Shown: positions 24,346-37,303, counted from the stretch's first letter. The stretch is DNA of 64,000 bases from Viscum album (GCA_963277665.1 OY728121.1:1652530062-1652594061); one strand, 5' to 3'. Notes: generated by a model from the sequence alone, not told the origin. A program made the numbers and translations.

Positions 24346-25225
24346 CATTGTGTAGTCCCCAATGTGTGAAAGCTATGGTTTCTTTGTAGGGAAAAATAAT
24401 ACAAAATTTGTGGTGGAGACACACACTTTGGGACCCTTATCCATTTATAGAAATTCATACAGGGAGTATACACCTATATTAAACGTTGTGAAATCCTTGG
24501 TGGATGGATCAAACTATATAGAGAGTAAACACCATTAGTCTCATGTGGCCCCAAATTCTGTGGATAATGAGGAACACACCATGTATTTAAAAAAATATTT
24601 GTCCATAGCCGGCGTACATAGGAGAACACTTAGAACATAAGAATGAGCTATTATACATGGTCTGAAATGGATGACATGTCAAGTTCTAAACTAGCCTCCA
24701 CACATGGTGTGCCCCTAATTGAAAAATTGTGTAACTAGATGGAGTCATGTCATTTGATAAGGTGAGACACAATTAGTTCTACACTCATAGATACATTTCA
24801 TGTACCTAGTGTGACATTTCTATACTCCTTTAGTAAATGTTTTTACCCTTGATCTTCCACCTTGCATATGTCCTTCAAGACATCGATTTTGGACCATGAT
24901 TAGACTATCCTGAGTTTTTTTCTATATACAATGTGACGGTGGAAATTATTTCATTATAAAAGAAATGATGTGAGTTGATTCAAGTGAGATGATATTCGTA
25001 GGGATTCTTATCTTATGGTAGTGATAAGGTGTGATCATCGGAGTGTTACTAGTTTTGGTAACCCCCTATCAGACTAGGGAATGGGTCCACTATTCTATTA
25101 TCATAGCTATAATCAGAACCCCCACATAATTTAGGGTGAGGTTCCACTATCTAAAGGTTTTGGAACCCATGTATCTCTCTAGGTCATAGTGCCCTAATAT
25201 ATTTTACATTAGTGGAGTTGGAAAC
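24346..25225 (+). mobile_element. 3' LTR (type A), piece 2
   Basis: Begins with the CATTG duplication and continues the type-A LTR, collinear with about 6,693-7,621. Shared strings include CATGTGGCCCCA (24,543 and 6,901) and GAATGGGTCC in the repeat zone. It ends at GTTGGAAAC, where the uninterrupted copy reads GTTGGAAACCCACC at 7,613-7,626, and is cut there by the element at 25,226. Confidence 0.75.
25221..25225. repeat. Target-site duplication GAAAC of the older element
   Basis: GAAAC precedes the LTR start at 25,226. AAAC follows the other LTR end at 36,582-36,585, a one-base loss. Type-A LTR sequence resumes at once as CCAGCATACTAAATTGGG, as in 7,621-7,637. Confidence 0.65.
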
Positions 25226-26340
25226 TATAACACCCCATTTTTTTATGAATTTTTCTCTGAATAAACTATATTTTTTTGATGGATGGTGTAGTATGATAAA
25301 CCAATTAATTGTTCATTTATATGAAAAAATTAATCTGGAGATACATGATATAGTATGTTTTGATTCTTGTACATGTAACTCTATTTTTTGCTTCTATGAC
25401 TTAGAATTCTGAGATTTTTCGAACTAAAATATATTATCAATAATGTTATATAATGTTATAGTTATTTCCTAGCCATTAGAATGGAGGGACTGAATAGGAT
25501 AAACATAATTATGATAATATAAATTTTTCACATGATTATTAGTTATCTATTGATTATAAATAATATATTAATCATTTAAATTATAAATAAATGTTTTTTA
25601 AAAAATAATATCCCTTTTAAAATGATATTCTAATTGTGGCTTGAAGAAATAATCCTAAATTGGATTTTACCAATTTTATAAAATTAGTTTTGAAAAATAA
25701 AATTAATTTTTCAAATCATAATTTCAATATTATCATAGAGTCAAATTTTTTAATTATTCTGAGAAGTTTCATTTTTTGATGAATAGTGAAAATACTGAAT
25801 CTTAATTGAAAATTATCATTTCATCTAATTTATTTACATAGTTAATTTTTAATTGAAATTTGTTTCTTAGTATAATTAGATCAATTATCAATCTATTAAT
25901 CCAATTTATGTTATTAGGATCAATTTCATATATAAATTGGATATAAAAACAATATAAACCATTTAACATTTTCACTTTCACCACCCTGTTTTCCAATCAA
26001 ACTTGTGAGAATAAATTTAAAATTAAATTTTTAAAAAAATTGAATTGAATTTAGAAACTGCTATTCCATATTCAGAATCAAAATAATTTATAATCTCTAT
26101 GGAGTTAAACATAACTTTTTACCTTAATTATTAGTGAATAGAGTTAAAAATAAGTTACATCTTTTAAGGAAAAAACGAGTTTACGCAGTTGTAAAATATA
26201 AAATATATTGTGTAAGAATGCCCCAAAACATTTCCAAAACATATTGTCTAGAAATAATTCGACCATTGGGACCATATGGTCTAAATTTATGATCTTTGAA
26301 GACAATTTTTCCTGAAATTGATCCATATAAAATTCACAAC
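25226..26340 (+). repeat. Truncated 5' LTR of the older element
   Basis: Collinear with 31,068-32,165. The best match is 25,790-26,110 against 31,640-31,950, including the AAATTGGATATAAAAA motif near 25,935 and 31,779 and the AAATTTAAAATTAAATTTT motif near 26,013 and 31,859. Similarity stops near 26,340. Confidence 0.7.
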
Positions 26341-29290
26341 TCGACCAAAGCTAGGGCTCAAGCCGTTAATACCCCAAGCCCATCTTCATAGGCTAGAGGC
26401 TGGCCACTAGCAATTAAGTGATAAAAAACATATGGATTCGATTCATTATATACTTATAGGAACACACACTTCCATATAAATGTAGAGATATAGAGTAGAA
26501 GGTGTAAAAGATATAAAACACTTGGAAAATTCCCACACTTGTAAAACCTCTAGAAAAAACAAGAGTATGGTAGTTTAAACTAGAAAGTAAAGGAAAAAAA
26601 TACATTCCAAATAGATAAATATGTCCCAAAATGAAATATATGGAAATAAAATAATGAGATATCCATGTTCATGATCTCGATGTTCTGAACATCATATGTA
26701 GTACAATGTACCAGGTATCCCTAATATCCTCTGTTGTCCACGTCGACATGTCCATCGTCTACATAAGAAACGAAACTAGCATGAATATCCCATGAAGGGT
26801 TGTTTAGATACATATATAGAATAAATCCTTGATTGATAAAGGGGGAGAATTTAGGGATACATCAAGAATATAAATATTGTGGATAGTAAATAGGATGTAG
26901 CTCAACGTTTGTAAGAGAATCAGTAACCTCATCCAAGAATAGGGGGCTCAACCTGATGTGTAGAATGACTATGCATCAAATATTCACCACCTAAGTGAGA
27001 GTGTCAAATCATATCACCCCATGAATATAAACATTGGAATCTGGTGGGATACCCCACATGTCTTCACTATGCATAGTTGGGGAGTAACCAAATACAATGT
27101 TATGTATGCATATGTATATATATATATGTGTTCAGTCAAATGAATATAAAATGGGAGAGGATTGGGATCTCTATGTCCTAGATAAACCCATGAAGAAGAG
27201 CTTCTAACATTTCCAAAAGTCAATCAATGATGACTATCATCTCTTGTGTCTTTACAAATTAAATCGTCCAAGCCAAGTCATACAACATCACTATGTCACA
27301 TAGTCGAGTGGGCACAAAATTTTTGTAGAGGACCCATTCTATTGTAAAATATGAGGGATACCCTCAGTGGAAAATGTAACATTCCCAACTTAGTGGGATG
27401 GTTCCATAATATAATTCAATATAGGACTAATGCCCAGTCCATTTTAAGGATTCTTCTCTAGAATTCATCAAAGACACATATATAGTCTTATTGGTGGGTT
27501 CCACATAGGATGTTTGTAAAAGTACCCATGCCCTATTCCAACAAGTGGGTTACACTATGATAGCTGAAGGAAGACCTATTCTCTTCCCATAAGGAGGGTT
27601 CCACACTGGTGGTAGAGGACTCATGCCTAGTGCAGTTGGAGGTTTTAACTCTAGACATCGAGAACCCATTCCCAGCCAAGCTGGAGGGTTCCACTGTGAA
27701 GTCTATAATTGATCCATTCCTAGTTAAAATGGGTGGGTTTTTCAATTAGAGTTTTTAGATGACCCATTACCTACCTAGAAGGAGGGTTACACTCTAAAAT
27801 TAATGAAGTACACATGCTTATCTCAGCTAGAAGGTTCCACTATGGAGTCTCTGGTTATCCTATTTGCTCACATCCATCATCGAGCATCAACTAACAAAGA
27901 ATCCTTCTCATAACATTCCACGTTGTATATCAAAAGACAAAACCTGAGCAACCATAACACTATAAATGAAATAAAAACCTTGGATATGGGACTCATGGAC
28001 CAAAATCAATGTCCAAATAAAGGAGATAGAGAAGCATGATGTCTCCAAAAAAGGAGCCAAGTGATACATGGCGTGTACTAGATCCAACCGGCATGTGATC
28101 CCACAATTTTACTTAGTTTGGTCATTATAAATACATGGCTCACCAACCATGTAAGGTTACATGGTTTATGATGGATATAAATGGTCTGAGTCGTCTATGT
28201 GGTGTCCCAACCATGTGCTTGGTCGTGCTTTTTAACCACATCATGTCTGTGTACTTTTCCCCGTGTCTTTGTGCTTTAGTAAAAGACTAGGAACCTGGCT
28301 GTGTACTCCCACATGGGGTCCCATTGATGTGCTCCACCACATGTCTCATCCACCTTGGGAATATGTAAACATTGTATAGGAGGACTACTCACCAAGCCAT
28401 CTTAATTATTTTTGGAAACTAATGTTACTGCAGCCGATAGGCTACATGTCATGTGTTCATCAGGGTACATGGGGTGTAGTATGTTTTTTTAGATTCCCAT
28501 ATCCCCTCTATGAACAGAAAATCTAGTCATTCTTCTTTGACATTAATTTCATTTCTACACATTCATTGTAGAACTAGTATTGATCAATGGATTTCATCCC
28601 TCTAGTGGCCAAGAACTCAAATAAGATTAGATTTTGTGCGAAATTGTACGCAACACACACTTTGATTAATTCCCCCTTATATGATTCATCCTATGATTTG
28701 AGAAATTATCCTATAAAATATTCAAAAATCTAGATCTATACTTGATTCGTTGATCTACACCTCACACATGAATCATTCATGATTCTGTGGTCCTAATCAT
28801 TCTCAATATCACCTGACAATGTCGAACTGGAACTACGGGGTCCAACCGATTAAGAATGTGACACAATCGAGGGAGTTATTCACAAGAAATTAGTTATAAA
28901 TATAATTCCCAAGAATTATTGGCCAGTGATCAAGAATAGGAATAACTGGGGTTAGAAATCCCATGAAATAATAAAACAAATCGGTACAAAGGAGCATAAC
29001 AAGGACATGAAATTGGCACAAATCAATAAAAGTTTTTGATATAATAAAAAAATTTAATAAAAAAATTTGTAATAAAAAATTTGATGAGTCCTACCTAGAA
29101 ATGTGATCTTTTATCATCAAAGTAAACACACTCCAATGATTAAAGGAATTCATTGAGTATGATGTGTCCCATTATACATTAATCCAAAATTACATCGTCG
29201 TCTGATGTGACTAACTAATGGAAGGAGTGGAAGATGATCTAGAATCCTTATAGGGTTTAGCTGTATAATCCTGTAGGATTATTCATGTTG
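26341..29290 (-). mobile_element. Inverted type-A LTR, possibly a solo LTR
   Basis: The reverse complement resembles the chromoviral LTR at 5,457-8,532. It has the same style of roughly 50-bp repeats on GGAACCCTCC / GAATGGGTCC (27,493-27,870 here), and an LTR-start-like stretch near 29,230-29,290 (GGATTCTAGATC on the minus strand against GGTTCCTAGAGATCC). The length of about 2.95 kb is close to the 3.08 kb of the 5' LTR. I could not find exact ends or a target duplication, so solo LTR is an inference. Frames at 27,014 and 27,533 are incidental. Confidence 0.5.
27493..27870 (-). repeat. Tandem repeat, about 48 bp, roughly eight units
   Basis: Units begin near 27,493, 27,545, 27,593, 27,638, 27,683, 27,731, 27,781 and 27,831, each with a variant of GGAGGGTTCCACT followed by a GACCCATTCC-like stretch. 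Unit length varies from 45 to 52 bases. The reverse complement matches the repeat zone of the type-A LTR near 7,440-7,700. Confidence 0.75.
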
Positions 29291-29360
29291 ATTTATTTTT
29301 AGAAATTTCATTTACATAAAAAAAATTAGTTAATTTAATTATCTATGTTATCCAATGAAC

Positions 29361-31067
29361 ATTCCACCATCAGGTGAGATATATGATCACCCCTTGTTGA
29401 ACTATTTTATGTTGTTACAAGGGTACAAATTTCTCCTCAGATTCAACCATGGTCTCGTATTTTGGATTTGAGATTCCATTTAATAGATATACCATTTTCA
29501 TTATGAAACCTTGCACGAATACTATAAAATATATTTAATATTTTTATTAAATTAATTGTATGGACTCTGATTATTTTTGATTTAGAAGATAAATGATTTG
29601 TTTTTACCGATATAGTTTATCTTAACTGTTGAAGATATGAAAAAATTAAATAGAATAGAGAAAATATAAATTAAATGATTTTGAAGATAGTCTGAAAAGA
29701 GGTATGAGTAATAGTTATATTGGTGATGATAATGAGACTATGAATAAATTATGAATTAAAAGTGGTATTATAGAATAAAATGATGAATAGTAGTTAACAG
29801 ATTAAGAAAGAGGTGGAATGATCAAATTTTTAATGTATTTGAATTTATTATTAATCATTAAATATATATGTATTATATTTTGAATTTTTTCATTAAGTAT
29901 TTTCATGAATCTATTAAATTTTACTAATGGACTAGAAAAACTAATTTAATGGAAAAGTTAGGTTTTATTGAAAAAACATGATTAAAGGAAGTCAAGCCAT
30001 AATTTGTTCAAGATAATGATAAAATGGTTTTTTATAAATAAATGATTTATTTTGATTTATACTAGATAGTATTGATGACCATATAACCAATAAAGGTTTT
30101 GTTGAAAAATTAATTCATGTTATTATTAATGGAGTTTACAACATTTTTTCACCTATGAAATATGTTCAATAATCAATGATTTTATTTTTGGGTTGAGGAA
30201 TAATATATGTTTTAGATAGAGTTTTATGGTAATATAGGTTATTATAATATTTTAAAAGAATAAACGATGAATTTATTCACATGTATGGAATGTGGATATC
30301 AATATCCAGTGTATAGTAAATGGGGGTTCAATGATAAGTTGATTTTGGAAATTTAGTAACCTTATTTCTGACGTTTTGAATCTAATATTTTGTATGGTTC
30401 ATAATGTTATCCATTTATGGAATGGTTTAGGTTGTAATTTGGATTCGGTTTTAATGATAAATGTATGGATTCTCCATATGAATATTTATCCATATTGGAT
30501 AACCATTGCTAACTTTTAACTAGAGATATACGAAATTTATATTCATCATATTTTTTATTGTATGATCCTTTCACCTTAATTTATTGGAGTAATAAATGAA
30601 GTGGAAATTTATTTAGGAAAAACTAAAGGGTGAAATTGGGATGAAATCCAGTAAGTATATATTCTCATGAAAATTGTACAACATTTGGAAAAGGATCTTT
30701 GAATAAAATATTGTTTTATTATCATATTCTTTAATAGTATCAATGAGCTTTTTCATGCCTATTTGTTTTATGGATTTTTGGTCATTAACTTTATAGTGAG
30801 CATGTTCCCCATCACTCCCCATTAATATTTGGGAGCTAGTTTTATCTTTTTTTTTTCATGTATTTACTTCCCATATATGTTTTCCATTGTGTAAACCGTG
30901 TTATGAATTAAATTGGGTTACCATTATGTTTCCAACGTTCCATTTTTAATGTAATTTTTATAATTAATTTTTATGATGTGGGATCCTATAAATGTATCTC
31001 TCATATATTACAAAATTTTTTACTGAGATGAATTTTGAGGTAGAAATTCATTTTAACACTGGTATAA
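29361..31067 (+). pseudogene. Interior of the older element with ruined zinc-knuckle gag
   Basis: A primer-site-like CCACCATCAGGTG lies at 29,364-29,376. The gag start region at about 29,990-30,060 (CAAGATAATGATAAAATGG) matches the young gag start. At 30,282-30,323 the frame reads CMECGYQYPVYSKW, the same 14-residue spacing as the second knuckle of the young gag, with His changed to Pro and the last Cys to Trp. From 30,770 the sequence follows the young element's pre-PPT block, ending AATTTTGAGGTAGAAATTC then ATTTTAACACTGGTATAA before the LTR. No pol segment is present between knuckle and PPT. Confidence 0.65.
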
Positions 31068-33147
31068 TGTAACCCCCCATGTTTTGAAGACATATATATT
31101 TTTTGAATAAATTATAATTCTTTCAAAACATTCATTTCATGCTACAAAATGTTAATATTTCTTTATTTGAAACTCCAATTTTTGTTTCACCTACATTAAA
31201 CTCTAAGTTTAACTTTTAGTACACACAACACTATGTTTGGCTTGTGTGACTCACAATATCGAGTTTTACCATACTACAATATACCATTAATATTAATATT
31301 TAATATAATATTTATCGTGTAGGCATTAGAAAGTAAAGAATAAGTAGAAGAATTAAATTGAATAAATATATACTTTTTCATGCTTATTATTGGCTATTTA
31401 TTTTAAATAAAATATGAATAATTTATAAGAAAAATAAATGGTTTCTAAAAAATAATATCTTTCCAAAACAATGGTTTTAATCATGTTTAGTGCACACAAA
31501 TTAAAATTTTATTTTACAATTTATAGAAAATTATTATTAAAAAATCGTATTTATTTTTGAATGTGTAATATCAAAATAATGTTGGTGTAATTTTTATTAT
31601 TATTATGATAAGCTTAATTTTATGATAAAATGTGAAAATTAATGAATTTTAATTGAAAACTTATTTTAATTCTGATTTATTTATATAGATAAAGTAAATT
31701 TTAAATATCTTTTAATCTATAATTAGTTCTAATATACATCTATTATTCTAATTTTAGTCATTGGAATCAGTTTCATATTGAAATTGGATATAAAAAAAAT
31801 CTAATCTATTGAACATTTTACAAATTAAAAACCTTCTTTCTCATCACTCCTGCATGATTAAATTTAAAATTAAATTTTCCAATTTGGTAAATTGAATTTC
31901 AAAAAATGGATTTCATATTTAGAAATAGTATAATTTATAATGTCTTATAAGTTAAAAATAATTTCATTACCATAATGATTATTGAAAATGGTTCATAATA
32001 AATTATATTGATTAAGGAAAAATTGAATTTACATAGTGGTTAAATAAAGAATATTTGGTGTTATAATTCCCTATAACTTGTCAAAAATCTATTTTCGGGG
32101 ATTATTTCGAACCTTGTCACTATATTATCTAATTTTATGTGTTTTTGGGACACTTTTACATTAATTTGACTATATAATAATTTAAGTGAATAAAAATAGA
32201 AAAAAAAATATACCTTTCTACCTTTTAATTTCAATAATGATTTGAAATAGGGAAAAACTACAAGAGATCATTTACAAATATTATTTTAGAATTAAATGAT
32301 TAATTTTACAATTATAATTTTCTTAAATTTTTTAAGTTCATATAATAAAATTAAATCTATAAGAAAATATAATGTAGAAATTATTTATTTTATAATTATG
32401 TAAATCAATTGATATTAAAAACAGTAAAAGTGAAGTTAATTGAATGAATTATTGTGTTCAATTTGTGTGTATATTAATACATAGGCAACATTTTATTAAA
32501 CATATTGGATTCTATTTCAATAATTATCTTTATTTTTCTAAATTAATTTAATTTAATAATGTCAAAATTGACACTATGTCATTTTATAATAAATTATATT
32601 TTATTAATTGATTTAAAATTAAAAAATAACTATCACCTATAAAGGTATATTTAAATATTAATAAATATCCACTAAGGTCAATTAATTGTCCAATTTTTCT
32701 ATTATATTTAATAAATTTAGTTTTAATTATGAAAAAGCTTAGTTAACACTATTACGATTAAAGTAGTGTTTTATGCATTACATGTGCTTCTGTTAATGTT
32801 AATTTACAACACATAACAGATTTATACCATATAAATTATATATAATATTTATAATCAGTGACTAAAAGTTATCTAATAAGGATAAATCTAACACATTCTT
32901 AACGAATACATTACTTTTGTTATAAAATGTGTTAAAATAAATAAAAACTGTCATAGTAAAATAAGGAATCTTAATAGTCAAGGAACCCAATGTTTGTAAA
33001 GTGTTTTTAAATGTTTTTTGGGGTTTTTTATATTCTATATAATCCCACAAAACCATTAATTATCAGTTTCTGAGTAACTTGAGGTAATATTGACCTCCCA
33101 AGAGTGAATACTTTTGAGTATTTACAAGAATGACGTGCCTCCTAAAC

Positions 33148-33156
33148 TATAAAAAG
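33148..33156 (+). promoter_or_regulatory. TATA box of the older LTR
   Basis: CTATAAAAAGAGAAACC, 2.08 kb from the LTR start. The young LTR has its TATA box 1.84 kb from its start, followed at the same distance by the stem-loops. Confidence 0.6.
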
Positions 33157-33492
33157 AGAAACCACTCTATCCCATTATTCAAACCCAGGAAGACAATTTT
33201 ATAGACAATTATCTATAGAAATAAAATTATTACTTCCCTCCCCTTCTCTTAGAAACATTATTTTTGAAATAAATCCATCTTAAAAATTCATTGGTTCAAC
33301 CCCATGGAGGATACCTGGAGAAGAGGTAATGATTTTCAAATGAGTGTTTTATTTGAGATCTTCCCCCCACCTCTATAAATTATTTTTATATAGTTATTAT
33401 ACAACAACATAATAATATTCCATATAACTAAATTTATATATTGAATTTTATGACCTAAAATCACACACTCATCCATCAAATTGGTTATAAAA

Positions 33493-33928
33493 TCATTATT
33501 CATGTGTATAGAAGACAACCACCTTGTGAACTAATGTCATTCGTTTCCCCATTTCAGCCACTTAAGGTTGGGAATAATAATGTAAATTATATTGATATAT
33601 GATATATATATAATATATTTATGATTTATTTATGCTTCTATTATTATAATATAATACATACCTTCAAGCTTTTCATTTTTTGTGAAAAGAACATAATGTT
33701 TTTATTCTATACACCGGACTACCGCCTCGCAATGTATTGTGAATCATTCACACTTTACATGGAATGTATTAATGAGGTCTATAATAGAAATATAAGATAT
33801 ATATGAAATATTGAGAATAAAATAATAATAATACATCTATATATATAATTTACTATTATTTCTTCCAATATTACAATAACAAGGGAAACAATATTCATGT
33901 GTACATACAACCTATTGTCCTCATGAAT
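33493..33928 (+). repeat. Stem-loop trio in the older LTR
   Basis: Unit 1 has TTCATG at 33,499-33,504 and TGTGAA at 33,525-33,530 (two wobble pairs) around a 20-base core. Unit 2 has a core at 33,707-33,728 ending CGGACTACCGCCTC, against CGGACTACCGTCTC on the young sense strand, but its arms have decayed. Unit 3 has perfect seven-base arms ATTCATG (33,893-33,899) and CATGAAT (33,922-33,928) around exactly 22 bases. Core spacing is 202 and 193 bases. Confidence 0.7.
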
Positions 33929-35845
33929 GGTGTATTTCATTTAATATTTCTATGTTTAATATATTATTATAAATACATATATACTGAATATATAATTTAT
34001 TTATCACATGGTTTACATCATATAAATTAGTAAATCATGATCAATGTGATAAGATCAAAAATAACAATTCAAAACATTTATGAAAAACAAAACATTTATT
34101 ACTCAAAACATAACATTATCTTGGAATTGTAAAAAAAGTAATATTATATCATAATATATTAATTTATATTATTATATAAATTAATATAGTTTTTTTATAT
34201 GTATACTAAACTTATATTTATAATAAAATAATTTTGAACATGTTCTAAGGAATTAAAGAATTAAGGTAAGGGATTTATATCTCGCTTTTTACTTTTTTAT
34301 GTCACATATTATATTCACCACCTCTTTCTTATAAGTTCTGTATAAAATAACCCTAAATTTATGTTATTATCATTCTAAATAATTTTTTATTTAATCATGT
34401 ATTTGAGGATAACTCATTCATTGGGATATGGTTTATATGTTACCAAAGCGATAATATATTTTGTCTCAATTTTCATTCTTGGAAACACATGTTATGTTTT
34501 GTTCCAATATTATTTTATAATGTCTATATACTGATACTATGAAATTTTATATCCTAAATGTGCTTATTTTAATGATATTTTAATATTAATATAATTTTTT
34601 CCTTTCATGGGGTATTTATTCAAAGTTACCAAAGTGGAAGGAGTTTATTACTACAACCTCATCATTTATCATAATTGTTCAAGATTATGATTCAATTGAT
34701 GAAGTAATATTATCCATATCTCAAAAATTACCAAGAATTTAATTATCCTTTATTTATTCAGGATATATTCCTGTAATGATACCATTTTACACTCTTTAGT
34801 AAATAATATATTATTTTATGAAAATCCTACTTTATTTCTCTCCTTAATTGGAAATCGGTTTTCTCTCAAATACATATTTTCTAAAAATGTTTCCAAAAGT
34901 TTTCTAATATTATCCAATGATTTTTAAATTAAATTTTTCAAAACTTCTTACAAAATACATTCAAAAGGAATCATATTTTCAATTTCTGATCAAGGATATT
35001 TTTACTTATATTGACAATGTAATATATATATATATATATATCATGTATTTAATTTTCCACAACCATGAACACTCCATTCAATGAAGCTTCATTTATACGT
35101 TTTAAAAAATAGTTTTTTTATAAATATTGTGGAAGTATTATTATTTGAAATTTATTTTCATGGGAAGTAATTTTCAAAAAAAAATTACATGTGTTTAATT
35201 TTTATTCAAATCGTCCTTTAAAAGTCCACGAGGTTATTTAAAAAAAATATTTTTAATGTTTTTTAAAAGATAAAAAGAGATTATCCTAAAAAAATTTAAA
35301 TAATTTTTAAGTAATTAATTATAATTTTTCAAAGTGGTTTTAAAATAAAATTATTTTGAAAATGTTTTCTATTTTAAAAAGTTATTTTCAAGGAAAGGTT
35401 GTTATCCTTAAGAAATTATCCCACTAAAAATTCAAAATCCTTATCCCTGAAATATGAGATCCTTGGTTATTCTGTATGCTTTAATGGGGATATAATCCCA
35501 AGACATGATTATTATTATTTCATAGAATGGTTTTTGTTTAAAATTATTTTTTTTCGTGAAACCCATTACCATTCTGTGTAATACATCATGATAAAATGAT
35601 TATGAAACCCGATTTATCATGGGTTACACTAGGATGAAATGATCATGAAACCCATATGTTTTCTATAGTTTATAAAATGATAACATGTTTATGATAACTA
35701 TTTCATTTCTTTGGTTATGATATGATGATTTTCAATCATCTTCTGCCACACATATGTATGATTTTATTATGTGATGGGTAGAAAGAATTTATCCATCTAA
35801 TTAATTAGGTAATGATTTGTATTTATATTGAGATTGACATGACTA

Positions 35846-36058
35846 GAACGAGGAGTTTCCATACTTTAGTAATATATGGATGGAATGGGATAGAACCCAG
35901 TAATGTAATACATGGATAGAATGGGAAGTGAACTTAGTTCAGTGATACAAGATGGAACGGGAAGTGAACATGATTTAGTAATATGAGGATAGAATGGGAA
36001 GTGAACTCGGTTCCATAATATCAGGCTAGAATGGGGAGTGATCTTCGATTAGTAATGG
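35846..36058 (+). repeat. Six-unit tandem repeat of 36-37 bp
   Basis: Units start at 35,846, 35,883, 35,919, 35,955, 35,992 and 36,029. The consensus begins GAATGGGAAGTGAAC and ends in TAATATATGGATA. The young LTR has a single copy of this block in reverse orientation near 14,200-14,235 (GAACCGAGTTCACTCC), so the array is an expansion in this copy or its lineage. Confidence 0.85.
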
Positions 36059-36581
36059 TCTTTGTCGTCTATTATGGTCTTGGATGTGATCCTTGAATAG
36101 TTTGAAAATTATTTTCTATGATTATGTGTCCACCACAGATTCCATGTCTTATTATCTCTTGGATCATGTCCTTCGATTACATTATGAATCATTTCATATG
36201 ATATTTCAATTTTTATTTCATGACTCGTTAGTATGATCTTTTACATGTAGTGTATGGTTTTTACTTTTATTATCGTGTTTTCATACCATTGTTTTTGTTT
36301 AATGCTTACTTATTTGTTTTATTTACCTTTACTAAGAATCTTCACTCACTGTTTCATATGGTTTCATTCCACGGGTTATTAATAAAGGTTGTGTGTAGGA
36401 TAACCAATTGGGGGAGAAATTTTTCGGAAAAATTGAGGATCTTAAACCAGACTAGAAAATTGTGTTCCATGTTTCCAAATGCACTAAACTATTATGTTTC
36501 TTATGAATATGTTTGTTTATTGTAATGAGTATTTAACTAAAAAGATGTAATATCCATGTATTTTAATCATGGGTCACTACA

Positions 36582-36893
36582 AAACCCAGCATACTAAATT
36601 GGGTGTGGTTCCTCTATCTATGGAGTAACAATCCCACCCATATTTGACCTTTAATAGATGTGGATCCTCCATAGGAGTTTCCACTCCCATGGTTTAGAGC
36701 TCAATGGATAGATGTGGGATCTCTAAATGAATTCTTGAGAGTTTATTCAAGATGAATTTCTTGGAGATTTTCCCCCTCATTTGTGGAGCACAGTGGCAAG
36801 GTGATGTCGCTCTTCCAAGATTCTTGTACGGTGGTGCATGATGTGGCATTGTGGGGATAGAGATCCCCTTTCTCTATTCTATTAGGCTTCTTG
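36582..36893 (+). mobile_element. 3' LTR (type A), piece 3
   Basis: Resumes directly after the older element as CCAGCATACTAAATTGGG, matching 7,621 onward of the 5' LTR. It follows it to the segment GTGGGGATAGAGATCCCC / CTATTCTATTAGGCTTC near 36,880 (7,885-7,925 in the 5' LTR). The remaining 600 bases to the LTR end were not found. Confidence 0.7.
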
Positions 36894-37303
36894 TACTATG
36901 GGGAAAATGACTATTTGTGACGAGTTAGGGGCTCAATACAAATAACCCATCGAAAGGGGTTATTTATGACGAGATTATCGGTCCATCACAAATAATAGAT
37001 ATTTGCGACGTGGTGGTGGGGCGGGGGTTAGGACCCATTGCAATAGGTTTGGCGCCAAATTCACACCAAACCTCAAGTAGGGTTATTTGTGACAGATTTC
37101 GATTCCCATCGAAAAATACACGACAGTGGATTTTAGTATTTTTGATGGGATGCTTGACCGACCACAAATACTATCTCGACAGGTAACCCTTTACGAAGGG
37201 AATCGTTGCAAATAATTTTTTTTGATCGACTCTAATAAATGTGGGCAGTGGGCATTCGCGATGGGCTTACCGTTATAAATAGCCTCGTCGCAAATAATCT
37301 AAC

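Larger units (their letters stand above)
25226..36581 (+). mobile_element. Older plus-strand member of the non-autonomous long-LTR family
   Basis: It starts TATAACACCCC (TG mutated to TA), ends GGGTCACTACA, and sits in the type-A LTR with a nearly intact GAAAC duplication. The interior at about 29,361-31,067 matches the interior of the young element in gag, in the pre-PPT block and in the PPT context. The 3' LTR is complete at 31,068-36,581. Only the first 1.1 kb of the 5' LTR is recognisable; the rest is replaced by an inverted fragment of type-A LTR. No pol motif is visible, as in the young copy. It is much more decayed than the young element. Confidence 0.75.
31068..36581 (+). repeat. 3' LTR of the older element, 5.5 kb
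   Basis: It starts TGTAACCCCCCATG and ends GGGTCACTACA. It shares the TATATCGAG-type block near 31,255 (ACAATATCGAGTTTTACCA against GCAATATCGAGTTTCACTA on the young sense strand). It also shares the TATA box, the stem-loop trio and the GTGAACTCGGTTC block, the last expanded here to a six-unit repeat. It is about 1.3 kb longer than the young LTR. A (TA)n run lies at 35,020-35,041. Confidence 0.8.

Noticed and set aside
27493..27870. CRISPR-like array
   Set aside because: Units are contiguous, imperfect and without unique spacers, and the window is eukaryotic transposon sequence.
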